Assembly: GCA_036435485.1 (NCBI GenBank)
Contig: CM071598.1
Span: forward strand, 180,554,148 to 180,618,147
Reading direction: 5' to 3'
From: Saposhnikovia divaricata
Taxonomy: Eukaryota > Streptophyta > Magnoliopsida > Apiales > Apiaceae
Length of the DNA: 64,000 nucleotides
Shown here: one piece after another, positions 48,501-60,376 of the stretch
Layout: each line of letters opens with the position of its first letter
How positions within the stretch are numbered: position 1 is the stretch's first letter
Notes under the pieces: model-generated
Seen by the model: the letters and a program-made list of their open reading frames with translations, nothing else
Told to the model about the DNA's origin: nothing
Database searches by the model: none
Position numbers and translations under genes: made by a program

Positions 48501-49770
48501 TTAATCTCTGTTTTAACATCAACTTCTCAATATTGCTTAATCAATTCTTCGTCACGTATTCGCAATTTCAAACACTAAGCATGTCGTCGCGTCTATCTTT
48601 GCGGCTCTACATCACTGATAATCTAAAATCATCAATGTCTTTCCGACAAGAAAATCAGAAGAATGAATAGGTATCAATATGAATGTACACTGGATTTTGT
48701 TTGATAAAACTTTTTGTGAAAGGATTTAACCGAGAGATCAATATGATCTTTGAACTATTATCAGGTTGCATTTGTCACTTAGGTCAACCACCCTAGTACA
48801 AAAAGATGGCCAGTCTTTAGTACTTTCATGACAAACACAATCAGTGGCGTCCCACCAGACTTTTATCACATAGGTGAAATGTCCCTGAATCCCCTATATA
48901 CATAGGTTGTTCATCCCAGTTCGAATAAAGAAAATTAAATATTCAGGGAAAATGAAAAGATTTCAAGAGTCTCAAAATTTTCAGGAATAGAGTTGGATCA
49001 AGTGTCCTTTAAAAATAGGAATATTTCTGAAAGAATAGGATTGACTTCAAGTGAATCTGATATACGAAACTCATCATCAATGGAAGTATTGTCGATTAAA
49101 CAAACGTTCAAGAAATTCATAATTATTCATAATCTCACTCTTGTCGGCTAAGCATTAATATACCTAGCTGCCAAAACCGGCCTGACAATACTTAGTTGAA
49201 TAATTAGGAAAATCTCAACTCATTCTCGATTTTAACGGTCACTACGCAACAAATTCTTCAGCGACCATAAAACCGTGAATTCGTTTACAACAATTCAGAG
49301 CAAAAACAAGAATCAACTCAACTGCCCAAAGGGGGAATCAATTAAGAATTCAACCAAGATCAATGACTAATAGCGTGCGGCTAAGCTCTCACTTCCAACT
49401 CATACCAACAATCGCTTCCCACATCTTATTTCTAGTTTTCTCGTATTCTCTCTATAACGTTCACATCGTAGTTAAAGTCGTAGAAAAACTCTAGAAGGTA
49501 CGTGAAAGTCTCGAGATAATGTCCTCCAACCTGGTACCTCCAACTGCTCATGTAGCTCTGGATTATCTGTCTCGCTCGTCCACTAGTCTTCACACGAATC
49601 GAACTCCTACTCGCGCGATATGTCGAAGGACCGTACAACGTCGTAAAAATCATCTGAATATCCTAAGGCGAACCTTATCCTAAATCGTTCTATCTAACGT
49701 CCGTCTCACACACGTATACCCACCCATCCTAACTGTTTCAGTGACCATAACCTGTAGCTCTGATACCAAC
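45505..49770 (-). other. Element D internal region, non-coding
   Basis: No intact gene. On the minus strand a short stretch near 47257-47304 reads DGLPGLSPGKDEELFA, which resembles the linker between protease and RT in chromoviruses. The last bases before the polypurine tract resemble the end of their pol. This suggests a heavily decayed gag-pol rather than unrelated filler. A poly-T run lies near 47637-47656 and a 45-base tandem duplication near 45880-45950. Confidence 0.6.
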
Positions 49771-52700
49771 TGTGGCATCCCAAAAATCCGGGGTACAGAT
49801 ATGGGGCCACGGACCACAATCAACTCAACATAAACCTGGACATAAGCCAATAAAAATAATACAACACCCCTGATCCAAGACCGCATACAGGCTACGGTAT
49901 GAAACAACTATCAAATTACATCATTACAATCCAATCCTCAAAATGAAATTATTATACAAATTAATAACAACTAAGTTCGTCTACCGAACTAGTAAACCAA
50001 CCTCTGACAAGCTCAAATCACTACCCGGCGAAACCAACAACTCGAACGTCACCTCTCGCTGGAACAGGAAAACTCATCCACACAAGGTCCACTAATCTCC
50101 TCTATTAACTGAAGAAAAAAAAACAAGCAAGAGTGAGCCAACAATGCTCAGCAAGTGTAAACAGTGATAGCAATATCAAGAACAATACAGGTTCTGATCA
50201 ACAAGAATAATCATCATACGGTACGAAAGAAATTAGCTGAAGAAATTAAATATTGTAACTCCCAGATGAGCCAACAGGACTCCGCTAAAATAAAATGCAT
50301 CAGCAATGAGAACTGATAAAAGTTATGATAATTAAAGATAATCATAAAAGGCTTCAAGGGAATCAGGCTTGAAGCAACTCAACCTCAATGTATGGATTAG
50401 AATTGGATTTTTATATAATTTAAAAACAATAAGGTTAGGCTGCTGATCAGTCACGCACTAACCCCGGACAAACGCACACAGCAATGTCCTTAATTGGATC
50501 CATGGCACACATTGGCCTTAATTATTGCCGACCACGAATCTGGTCCGACCCTCACGGTCCACATTTTAAAAACATTCGACCTTCACGGTCCACATTTTTT
50601 TAAAAACATTTCCAATTCTAAATCCAACGCACTAGGTGTCGGAAAAATCGACAACCCTTGCCAACCAACTAAATGGAAACTCACGTTCCGAAATAACTTA
50701 TAATCCAAGGGTCAATGAAGGATTCAAGATCAACAGGTGTCGACAAGTTCGACACAATAATTGGGTAATAAAAGAAGAACAACAATCTCAAAAGGTATCG
50801 ACAAGTTCGATAGAATAGAGGGTGATAACCGAATTATCAAGATCTTCAATAAATACCGACGAGTTCGTTAATAAATGGGGTGGAGAATATAAAGAACAAT
50901 ATTTCGAATAAGCATTGACAAGATAGATATGAATAACTGGGGACACATCATTAAATTAATCGACAGAAGAATTTACTAGCAACATGATTAATAACAACTG
51001 AGGATATACGACAAAACAAGGATATAGTCAAGTGCTAATCATTTAATAAATTTCTCCAACATCTAGAAAAGTTTGGACTAAATTTGGTAAGTTAAGTGGT
51101 TCAAAATGAACATTTGTAGGATAAGTCCATGATAATTAATTGTAAATCAATTTGAAGAAAACATCCCTTAAAGAGGGTCCATCGGGTAAAATATGCTGAG
51201 ATCAGAAATCATGCTAAAAGGTTTTTATAAGAATTTAAAATCTTGGATTCCCTCTGATTAGAACGTTTCTTAAACATTTTTGAAGAAAATAAAAGAAATG
51301 GCACTCCGCTGAGGAGTCCAATAACATACCATGTATTAAAGTTTTATTGAAGAAAAGGTTATTTGTAAGATCATTTGAAAATTTGTGCTTGAGCTATAGG
51401 TGGAAATATAAACATTTGCACGTCATTTAAAGAAGGACGTCACTTTGTAACCATAATTTAACCGACATATTGATATATAAATAGAAAAGAATTGCATCAC
51501 TTGAACAATAAGTGAGGAGCGATAACACTTGCCTCAGTACACGAAGTTCCCACTTTCACATCTCAATCTAAATTCGTTATTCACTTCGCTTCAATCTCTA
51601 CTGCTCTACACGTTGGCCTCTACTCGATCATTTATTCGTCTTTCGATTATCGCTGGTCAGCCTCCATATGACCATACTCGACCACCCCGACAATTATCTC
51701 CTTCCGCGAGATTCCAGCGACACACACTGCTCTTGGCTGACCTCCTACTCGTACCTATACCAAGTAAAGTACTACTTCAGTACAAACCAACCAAAACCCT
51801 ACCAATAATTCTAATCCACCCAGACGTTTCCTAATGCACTTTGTACATACAACACATAATCGGCAACTAGGCATTAAGCATATAATCACATTCTATTAAT
51901 AGATTCTAAATACATGTTTATTAACAAGTAGGCGTTTAATAATTGTACTAAAATTCGACAGCACTTCCTCTATAATGCGATTATCCACCTGCTTTCTATA
52001 TTAACCAACAATCAACCACTTCTAATTATAATTCCAACAAATCCTATACCACACCCAAGTACTGCCATTTTCAAACCAAAACCGTACATGAACATTTATA
52101 ATGCCACAAAAATCAAAATTTGCGAATTAACCAATTCAACCTATACATGATTATAACCCACTAAACATCTAATCATCAAAATCATCACATAAGCACACCA
52201 CTGTATATCAACACATACACACGCACCCCCATTAACCTCCTTAATTCTTACCATTTCTCAAGTGCAACCCCTTACAACTCACCCCAATTAAACTCCTTAT
52301 TACATTTTTCCCTCTTCTTTCTACTATCTCCATCGCCACTCTTCATACCACCAGTACCATATGGACACCTGAACCCCACCATTACTACTAATCAACATCT
52401 GTTTTGCATACAAATGAAACCCCCAAACTGACTCCTACCTTAGCCACATACACCCTCTTTTACAAACAACTACCCTCGGACATATCGCACACACGCACAT
52501 AGCATTTGGAAACCCAAACACTGCTACCCAAATCCCCACTTTCGATCATCAAACCCACCCCTTAGGAACCTTACTTCGCAAAAACAACCCGACCGTCTCG
52601 ACTTCTTCCCTGCTAATGGCCTCCTTCGATCTTAAGCTTCACCATGGCCACACATCCTGTTCCTACAAGGCTACAACGCCCTCTTATACCTCCCCTGTCT

Positions 52701-53915
52701 CTAACCTTCTTGTCGCCCTCCTTCCAGGCTGCCTTAATTCCCACCACCATCGCTTGCTGCCACCATCAACATCCCCTCACTATCTCTCCCTGCTTTCTGA
52801 CTCCACTAAAATCCGTAACCACCACCCACATATCGCATAATATATACAAATGCCACCGCTGTTACACAACTGCAGCAATACACGCACACATAGAGTAGAT
52901 ACACACACCCACACTGATTTAACTCAACACTCAAGCTCTAATACACAACCCAGCAACAATACATCACACCGCAATAACAAGTCGACACTGAACTTAAAAC
53001 CGGAAATCGCGCACACACCCTCTATGTTTTACACACACCTCGCCAGCATCTCTATATATACACGCGGTTTGATTCACTCCTGCAATACATACGAGCTGCA
53101 GCCCAGTTGAATAACACAATCGTGAACCCCGGTCGTAGAGCACACAGATGAGGGGGAAACCGTGAGGGAGAGGAGGAAATTGAGAGAGATTTTCGTGGGA
53201 GAGATGAGAGAGATTTCAAGTGAGGAATAAAGAGAGATTGAAGAAAAGAAGTTCAAGAGAGTTCTCGAGAAAGATAGATGAATACCGACTGAAAAACAGA
53301 GTTCAGAAAATGGATTTGGGGATTTAAGGACAAAAAGAAAAGGGCATTTTGACTTTCACCACACTGAAAATTAACTATATAAAAAAATTCCTTTTTAAAC
53401 ATTACTAAATTCGAATTTAAATCGCAAATAGATGGAAAATTTAAATTTAAAGATTCTAAAATTGAGATTATGAATTTACAAACACCCACATATTTTTAAA
53501 ATATTTTTAGGATCAAAAATGAATTAAATATGATTTTTACAAGTTTTGATGTTTTAATGCAATATAACTCGTAAAATCAATTTAAATTACTGAAACACCC
53601 AAAATAATTCTCCCGGTAATTTTTAAAACTAAGCAATGTCACAAAGATAATAACAAAATAGATTTTGGGATTTATAATTGCTCCGATGATTTTATAAAAA
53701 TCTCAGAAGGTCAATAATGCATGATTTAAATAGATTTAAATCATAAAAAAAATGCAAATAAAAATCCACGAGCTTACACGACACACATATATCATCATAT
53801 AAACATATAAACACGATATCACATATATTGACCTTCTCAAAAATATTCGCATCATATAATTCACTTTTAATATTAAATAAACATTTATAAATACGCGATT
53901 TTCCAAGGCGTTATA
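49771..53915 (-). repeat. Element D 5' LTR (right copy)
   Basis: Near-identical to 41359-45504. The primer site lies just left of it (49753-49769), which fixes the minus orientation. It ends GTTATA and is followed by the CGAAA duplication. Confidence 0.93.
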
Positions 53916-54909
53916 CGAAATGATAAAATGTATTTGTTGGGCCGCGCAACACACATTAACTCCACATTAGTATGATATTGTCCGCTCTGGGCCGTGGCCA
54001 CGCCCACACGGATTTGTTTTTGGACTCCTCCCAAAAGGCCTCATACTAATGGAGTTGTTTGGCTGCTTATATTCAAGATAATTCTTCTTTATCTTGTCGA
54101 TGTGGGACTTGGGTTGACACCCACTCTATAATCTCCCCTCAATCCAAGAACCAGCAATCTTGTGACCCTTATACGCCGCTATTCATCTGTGGCTCCACAT
54201 CTTGCGGAACACGTCGCCCGACCACCTCAGTGTCAGGAAGACTTTCGACACATGCCGTTCAAGATGTTCAATCGTAGTCCTGGAGAGCCTCCCACACCAC
54301 ACAACTTGCAGCCTGCAACCCCAGGATCAACTTCTTAACCATCGACTCTGATACCACTTGTTGGGTCGTGCAATACAAATTTTGAGACCCTTATACCGCC
54401 GCTATTCATCTGTGGCTCCACATCTTGCGGAACACGTCGCCCGACCACCTCAGTGTCAGGAAGACTTTCGACACATGCCGTTCAAGATTTTCAATCGTAG
54501 TTCCGGAGAGCCTCCCACACCGCACAACTTACAGCCTGCAACCCCAGGATCAACTTCTTAACCATCGGCTCTGATACCACTTGTTAGGTCGTGCAATACC
54601 CATTAACTCCACATGACTATGATATTGTCCGCTCTGGGCCGTGGCCACGCCCGCACGGATTTGTTTTTGGACTCCTCCCAAAAGGCGTCATACTAATTGA
54701 GTTGTTTGGCTGCTTATATTCAAGATAATTCTTCTTTATCTTGTCGATGTGGGACTTGGGTTGACACCCACTCTACAGTATTCACATTGGGCTACTATGC
54801 GTACAAGAAAATGTTAGGGAAAGGCCTACCATGGCTTCAGTGGTGCTTATGCTAAAAGCTTCTCTCTCAGACTTGCTGTACCTTCAGAGCCTGCTTTCTT
54901 TTTGCACAG
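53916..54909 (+). pseudogene. CRK2 last exon, remainder (split by TRIM2)
   Basis: After element D the exon resumes at CGAAATGATAAAATG (53916-53934), is cut by TRIM2, and resumes at 54778-54909. It reads IHIGLLCVQENVRERPTMAS and VVLMLK, matching the end of CRK1, then loses frame by one base at the point where CRK1 reads LNSFS. Element E follows at 54910, so the natural C-terminus is outside the window or lost. The GLLCVQ Cys that is a stop in CRK1 is intact here. Confidence 0.85.
53935..54777 (-). mobile_element. TRIM2: TRIM with internal tandem duplication
   Basis: Terminal repeats of 196 bases (53935-54130 and 54582-54777) with a perfect GTATT duplication (53930-53934 and 54778-54782). Minus-strand primer site TGGTATCAGAG lies beside the right repeat; polypurine tract GGATTGAGGGGAGAT lies beside the left. 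Its repeats are like those of TRIM1, but its interior is different. About 222 bases of the interior, including the primer site and the first 17 or so bases of the terminal repeat, are tandemly duplicated (about 54160-54375 and 54382-54598). No gene. Confidence 0.9.
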
Positions 54910-56298
54910 TGAAAATACACCTAGAGGGGAGGGGTGAATAGGTGTTATGACTAACAATGATCAAATAAAATTTTCTGCCTAAAAAATATAGACTGGAAGT
55001 TAGCTGGATACGATAGGCAGCTAACTGGGTAAACCAAATGAAACAGATTAATGAATAGGCAGCTAGCTGTGATATGCAATGCAGAAAGAAAAAATTGCAG
55101 TAAATAAAGAACACCAAGAATTTTAGCTAGGTTCGACCCCTAATCGTCTATGGTCTACATCCTAGTCCCTTACCAAATTGGTAAGAGAATATATTATTGA
55201 TCACAAGAAAATCCAATTACAAGACTCAATAATATATCTCCCTTATCACCCAGTTACTGACTGCAGCTAGCTGGAACCCCTTGTTTCCTGAACACAGCTC
55301 TCTAAGTTCTATACTTAAACCAAGTATACACTTCTCTAGCCTAATGCTCCTTGAACCCTTGTTCCACAAGATCAACAATTCAGCAACTACCAACTTTACA
55401 AGTTGAACAGTACAATGGATAAAAATAATTACAACTCAAGGATATGAACTCTATAAAACTCGATGTATATATTATAGTACAGGAGCTCTTTTGAAAGGAT
55501 GTGCAGAGTTGTTTCTTGTATTCTTGAATATATCTTGAAGGTTCTTAATTTCTTCAGAGGAGAAATATGCAAGCCTTTATAGTGAAGTACACGAGCTACA
55601 AATTATGAACAATCTTGCAACGGTCTTGAAAATCACTTCTCACGTTTGGCTTTGTTCAAATTAATTGCACTACTAACGTTCACCTGCAGGTTTGATATAT
55701 ATTAATCTGAAGATTTAATGATTCTTATTCAGAGAAATAAAACCAGAGAAAAGAGAGAAAAATAAGAATGATTAAGCTTGAAGAAAACCGTTAGATAGAA
55801 ATGAAGAGCATAATGAATTTGATAATAAGTACATGTGTTTTCTTTTGATAATTTTCTACTAGACAACCGGTGGTGGAGTTGTAGAAGTAAGGAATGTTTG
55901 AATATAATAAGTGCATGCTTGAAAAGTAAGCACATGGGTTGCTTTTAAAAGAACATTAAATAATTCAAAGATTCCTTTACTAAGGAAAGTTGTTTTAGAA
56001 AAGCTATAGAATAAAGAGTGTTTTAAATATAAATATATATCATGAATGAATGTTCAGACCACTCTTGAATTTTAAGAATAATTAAAAACCATATAGTCGA
56101 ACTTCCCTTTTATATACTGGACAGACTGCCAGCTTGCTGAGATACTTTGTCAGCTGGCTTAAATGCCCTACCAGCTAGCTGAGATGCCCTGTGTTCTGCT
56201 GTGAATTGATGTGAATAATTAACCTGCAAAACAATGTTTATCCAGAACATATTCCCAACTTGCTACCTAGGTATGATCATCAAAATTAGAGGGTTTCA
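54910..56298 (-). repeat. Element E 3' LTR (left copy)
   Basis: 1389 bases, TGAAAATACACCTAGAGG...GAGGGTTTCA. Its first 238 bases match 63763-64000. It contains several CAGCTAGCTG copies (55060, 55264, 56172). It is followed by ATCTCCCCCTTTTT, the polypurine tract in reverse complement (56299-56312). Confidence 0.92.
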
Positions 56299-56645
56299 AT
56301 CTCCCCCTTTTTGATGATTATACACCAATTTTAGGAGAAACACAAAACTCCCCCTAAATCTAGCAATCATATTAAAGGCTTTAGGAGAAATGCAAAACTC
56401 CCCCTAAATCTAGCAATCATATTAAAGGCAAATAAATATAAGCTAAAATACCATAGATTTAGGCATAAACCACATTCATCATAGTTTTAACTACAAGCAA
56501 CATTTTAAAACTTAAACCAACATAGTCAAATTCGTCAAACACACATAGGTCAAGTTCAGAAAAATAAACTTAAAAACACACATAAGCAACATAGGCAAGT
56601 TTATCCTAAAATGTTTCTCCCCCTTAATCATTAAAAAGAGGACAT

Positions 56646-58004
56646 TTAGGACTCATCATCAACCTCATCATTCTTTGCTTCAGAAGGCTTAGCAGCAGAT
56701 TTGGAGCAAGATGCATCCAGAGTGGGATCAACAACACTCACCAATGGCACATTTCCAGCAGCTCTAGCAGCAATGTTGGCAAAATCATGAAGAACAGAGA
56801 TATCTGCAGATTGAACTCCTGTCCTAGTGGAGGCAGAATTTCGAGAACCAGTTATTGCCTCACAGAGAGATGACATTTCTTCAGCCATTTCTGAAACCTG
56901 ATCAGTTAACTTCTGAATTGCAGCTTTGAGATGCTTGAAATCCTCAGAATGATCCATTCCAGCCACATTAGCACTCCCAGAAATAACTGGTGTAGAAGGA
57001 AGAGGGGTAACAGGTGGAGGAGGAGGAGGATCCATGCGAATAACCTTACCATCAGAGTCAAGTTTGAGATGGGATTGCAATAAACTTTTAGTATCCAAAA
57101 ACTCTCTAGCCAGCTCACAGTCTTCATCCTTGAGATTAAGTCCATACCATTGAAACACCCTTGTCAACAAACAACCATAGGGCATTGGTGCAGTGTTTGT
57201 TTCGAACACATCCATCATATTTTTCAATATGAGACCAGCCAAGTTAAAAGGCTTCTCAGATAACAGCATAGAAACGACAGATACATCTTGACCAGAAAAA
57301 TTCGAACGAGTACCCGTACGGGGGTTAACATTATCAATGCAAACTTTAAACAACACATGAGCCAAAGGAGTTACAGTGTTAGTTGTTGGAGGGGTGTACT
57401 TCATTAAATCTTCCATCCCACGAATAATTTTCAATTGGTCCAATTCAAAAAAATTATCTAATTCAATGGGACCCTTTTTAGTACCAATTGACACATTAGA
57501 GGGTTGTTCAATGTTCAAAATAGAGCTAAGCACAGGAGCATTCAAAGAAATTCTTTGATCACGAACATAAGAGACAAACAGAGCAGGTTGTTCAATGACC
57601 GAATTCGCATAAAACTCATAGACACACGAGGGATAGCATTCTCAGGGAAGGTCTTTGATGAATGACTCAAACCCTAATTTAGCAAAACAACTAATAGCTC
57701 CGCATTTAACATAAGAGTTACCTGCAAGCGGTCGACCAAACACAATACGTCGATTGCCCAAATCAAGTTGCTTGAAACGCGATTCCAAATCCTCAGTAGT
57801 GAACGAAATCCCATACTTGGTTCTTTTTGCGGATACACCATCACGTTGCCCTGATTTCTGAATCTCCGACATCTCATCGCCATTTTCTACTTGAACCCGA
57901 GTGATATCGATGTCATCATCTTCATCGAAAAGCCTCTTGTTCTTTCCCTTTTGAGTTTTGGAGACGGTGACTGGAGTTTTCTTGGAAGCTCGAGTTTTCC
58001 CCAT
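56646..58004 (-). pseudogene. Element E additional ORF after RNase H, one TGA
   Basis: From ATG 58004 (MGKTRASKKTPVTVSKTQKG) one frame of 453 codons runs to 56646, broken only by TGA at 57642-57644. The N-terminal part is basic and looks like a nuclear-localisation region. The middle (VYEFYANSVIEQPALFV, VRDQRIS, LSSILNIEQPSN) resembles the plant-specific 'putative plant transposon protein' family. Further on come a Pro run (PPPPPPVTPLPS), a short coiled coil (AAIQKLTDQVSEMAEEMSSL) and an acidic end. It lies in the sense direction between pol and the 3' LTR, the position of the env-like gene of Sireviruses. No membrane segment is seen, so env function is not supported. Confidence 0.75.
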
Positions 58005-58465
58005 TGTGATTGTTAACAGATGAAGATTTGTGTATCGAGCTAGAGAGATATGTGTTTATCGAGTGGTTGCGGCGAGAAACCCTAATCTCAATTTAGGGGA
58101 GGTTAAATAATAATAAGAGTGAGAGACGCTAAGTGACCCTCTTTTATTAATTAAGGGGAAAAATATAATTTTTGGAATAAAACTAATACAACCTGACCCA
58201 ACAATAAAATTCTACATTATGACAACACATTTGCCTAATTTTATAGAGATAAGCAAGATAAAATAATAGAATATTGATATAATATCATATATACAAAAGA
58301 TCAATTTTTAACTCAGTACTTAGGAATAATAAACAATTAGCACATAATGAGAGATTTTACACAATAAAATATGAAATTAGAAATATCATATAAATGTACC
58401 AAATTTCCGTGCAAGCTAGCTGGCTAGATATGAAGGTGTTCCAAACTTCCATAGCAGCTAGCTGG
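58005..58465 (-). other. Spacer between element E pol and the additional ORF
   Basis: AT-rich with no gene. Two GCTAGCTGGCTAGA copies, at 58414-58428 and 58457-58470, lie next to the pol stop codon. Confidence 0.6.
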
Positions 58466-60250
58466 CTAGACATTACACATGCCTAATTCGCGACGCATCA
58501 CAGAGAAACGCTCCTCGGCTAGTGGCTTTGTGAAGATGTCAGCTAGTTGGTACTCTGTACTTACAAAGATCAGCTCAATTTTTCCCTTTGCAACATTGTC
58601 TCTCAAGAAATGATGTCGAACATCGATGTGCTTTATTCTTGAGTGATTCACTGGATTCTTTGATATGTTGATAGTGCTGGTATTGTCACAATAAATGGGG
58701 ACCTTGCCACATTTAATTCCAAAATCTCGGAGTGTTTGAATCATCCATAGCATTTGAGAGCAGCAACTTCCTATTGCCAAATACTCCCCTTCAGCTGTGG
58801 ATAATGCAACAGAAGTTTGCTTCTTGCTTTGCCAAGATACTAAACTCTGTCCTAAAAATGCACAAACACCACTAGTACTCTTCCGATCAGTTTGACAACC
58901 TGCATAATCTGCATCACTATACCCAACAAGATCAAATGCATTTGTGATGGGATAAAATAATCCAAGAGTAGTAGTTCCACTTAAATATTTGAAAATTCTT
59001 TTAATAGCATTCAAGTGAGACTCTTTAGGTTGAGCTTGAAACCTAGCACAAACACATACACTATACATAATATCAGGTCTAGAGGCTGTAAGATATAATA
59101 AACTACCAATCATACCTCTATACTTTCGAACATCTACATCTTTACCTCGTTCATCTGTAGACAGCTTGCTGGCAGAACTCATAGGTGTAGATTTTGCCTT
59201 GATATTCTCATACCCAAACTTCTTTAACAAGTTTTTGATATACTTGGACTGATGTACATATATTCCATCTTGAGTTTGCTTGATTTGGAGCCCCAAAAAG
59301 TAGTTGAGCTCACCCATCATACTCATGTCAAACTCACTATGCATACACTTAGAAAACCACTTGCACATATTATCATTAGTTGATCCAAATATAATATCAT
59401 CTACATATATTTGCACAACTAGAATATCATTACCAGTAAGTTTAGTAAACAAAGTAGGATCGATTTTACCTCGAATGAATCCATTCTTTATCAAAAACTT
59501 ACTTAGCCTTTCATACCAAGATCTAGGAGCTTGCCGTAATCCATATAATGCTTTATTCAACTTGAAAACATAATTAGGAAATTGATCACTCTCAAATCCA
59601 GGAGGTTGCTTGACATATACTTCTTCTTTCAAGTATCCATTAAGAAATGCACTTTTCACGTCCATTTGATGTAGCTTGAACTTCTTGAGGCATGCAAATG
59701 ATAGTAACATCCTTATTGATTCTAGCCTTGCAATCGGGGCATAAGTTTCATCAAAATCGATTCCTTCTTGTTGATTATATCCTTGTGCAACAAGCCTTGC
59801 TTTGTTTCTAGTAACAGTACCTACTTCATCAACTTTGTTCTTGAAAACCCATTTAGTACCAATGATTGAAGCATCTTTAGGTGGCTCTACAAGTTCCCAA
59901 ACATCACATCCTTCAAATTGATTAAGTTCCTCTTGTATTGCCATGATCCAATTCTCATCTTTTAGTGCTTCATTTACATTCTTTGGTTCCTCTTGAGCTA
60001 GGAAAGCGGCAAAAGCACAAAAGTTAGCTTGACTTCTCCTTGTCTTGATGCCTTCTGATTTATCACCAATAATCAACTCTGGAGGATGGTTCTTTACTGT
60101 CCTTGTTGACTTTGGAAAAAGATGATGAGCCATAACTTCTTCATTGGCTCTAATTCTCTTAGATGGTGGAGGGGATTCATCCCCATTATAAATTGGCATC
60201 TTTTCTTGTGATCTCTGACCTCTAGAATCTTCCAAGGTGAGTTTTGACAT
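58466..60250 (-). pseudogene. Element E reverse transcriptase and RNase H
   Basis: A continuous 594-codon frame. RT: KWVFKNKVDEVGTVTRNKAR, KLHQMDVKSAFLNGYLKEEV, ALYGLRQAPRSWYERL and catalytic YVDDIIFGS. RNase H: GYSDADYAGC, STAEGEYLAI, YCDNTSTINIS and HIDVRHHFLRD, so all four acidic positions are present. The end DIFTKPLAEERF...MCNV is typical of copia pol. It is in frame with integrase upstream but separated by TAG at the integrase end and TAG-TGA farther on (about 60319-60378), so the domain is intact but not translatable as one polyprotein. Confidence 0.9.
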
Positions 60251-60376
60251 CTTATCACATGTTTCATCTACTGGAGGAGATAATTCAGCTTGGTTATCAT
60301 TTTCTGAACTTGATTCAGTTTCTACTGCAGCTCACTAGGTTGCTGCATTTTCTGAATCTGCTTCATTGACAGCTAA

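Larger units (their letters stand above)
41359..53915 (-). mobile_element. Element D: LARD-type non-autonomous LTR retrotransposon
   Basis: LTRs 41359-45504 and 49771-53915 (TGTGGCATCCC...GGCGTTATA) enclose 4.27 kb. Perfect 5-base duplication CGAAA at 41354-41358 and 53916-53920, within the last exon of CRK2. On the minus strand the primer site GTTGGTATCAGAGCTAC follows the right LTR, and a polypurine tract AAGGGGGGAAGGA precedes the left LTR. The LTRs differ by about five substitutions and one base of length, so insertion is very recent, yet the internal region has no ORF above about 110 codons. Long LTRs plus non-coding interior fit a LARD. Shared LTR blocks with B and C suggest chromovirus machinery moves it. 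Confidence 0.9.

Noticed and set aside
54059..54561. Two similar short ORFs (54059 and 54358) as possible small secreted proteins
   Set aside because: They are the two copies of the TRIM2 interior duplication and overlap primer sites and terminal repeats.
56646..58004. Element E additional ORF as a retroviral-type envelope gene
   Set aside because: The position fits, but no signal peptide or membrane segment is visible and the sequence resembles plant transposon-associated proteins instead.
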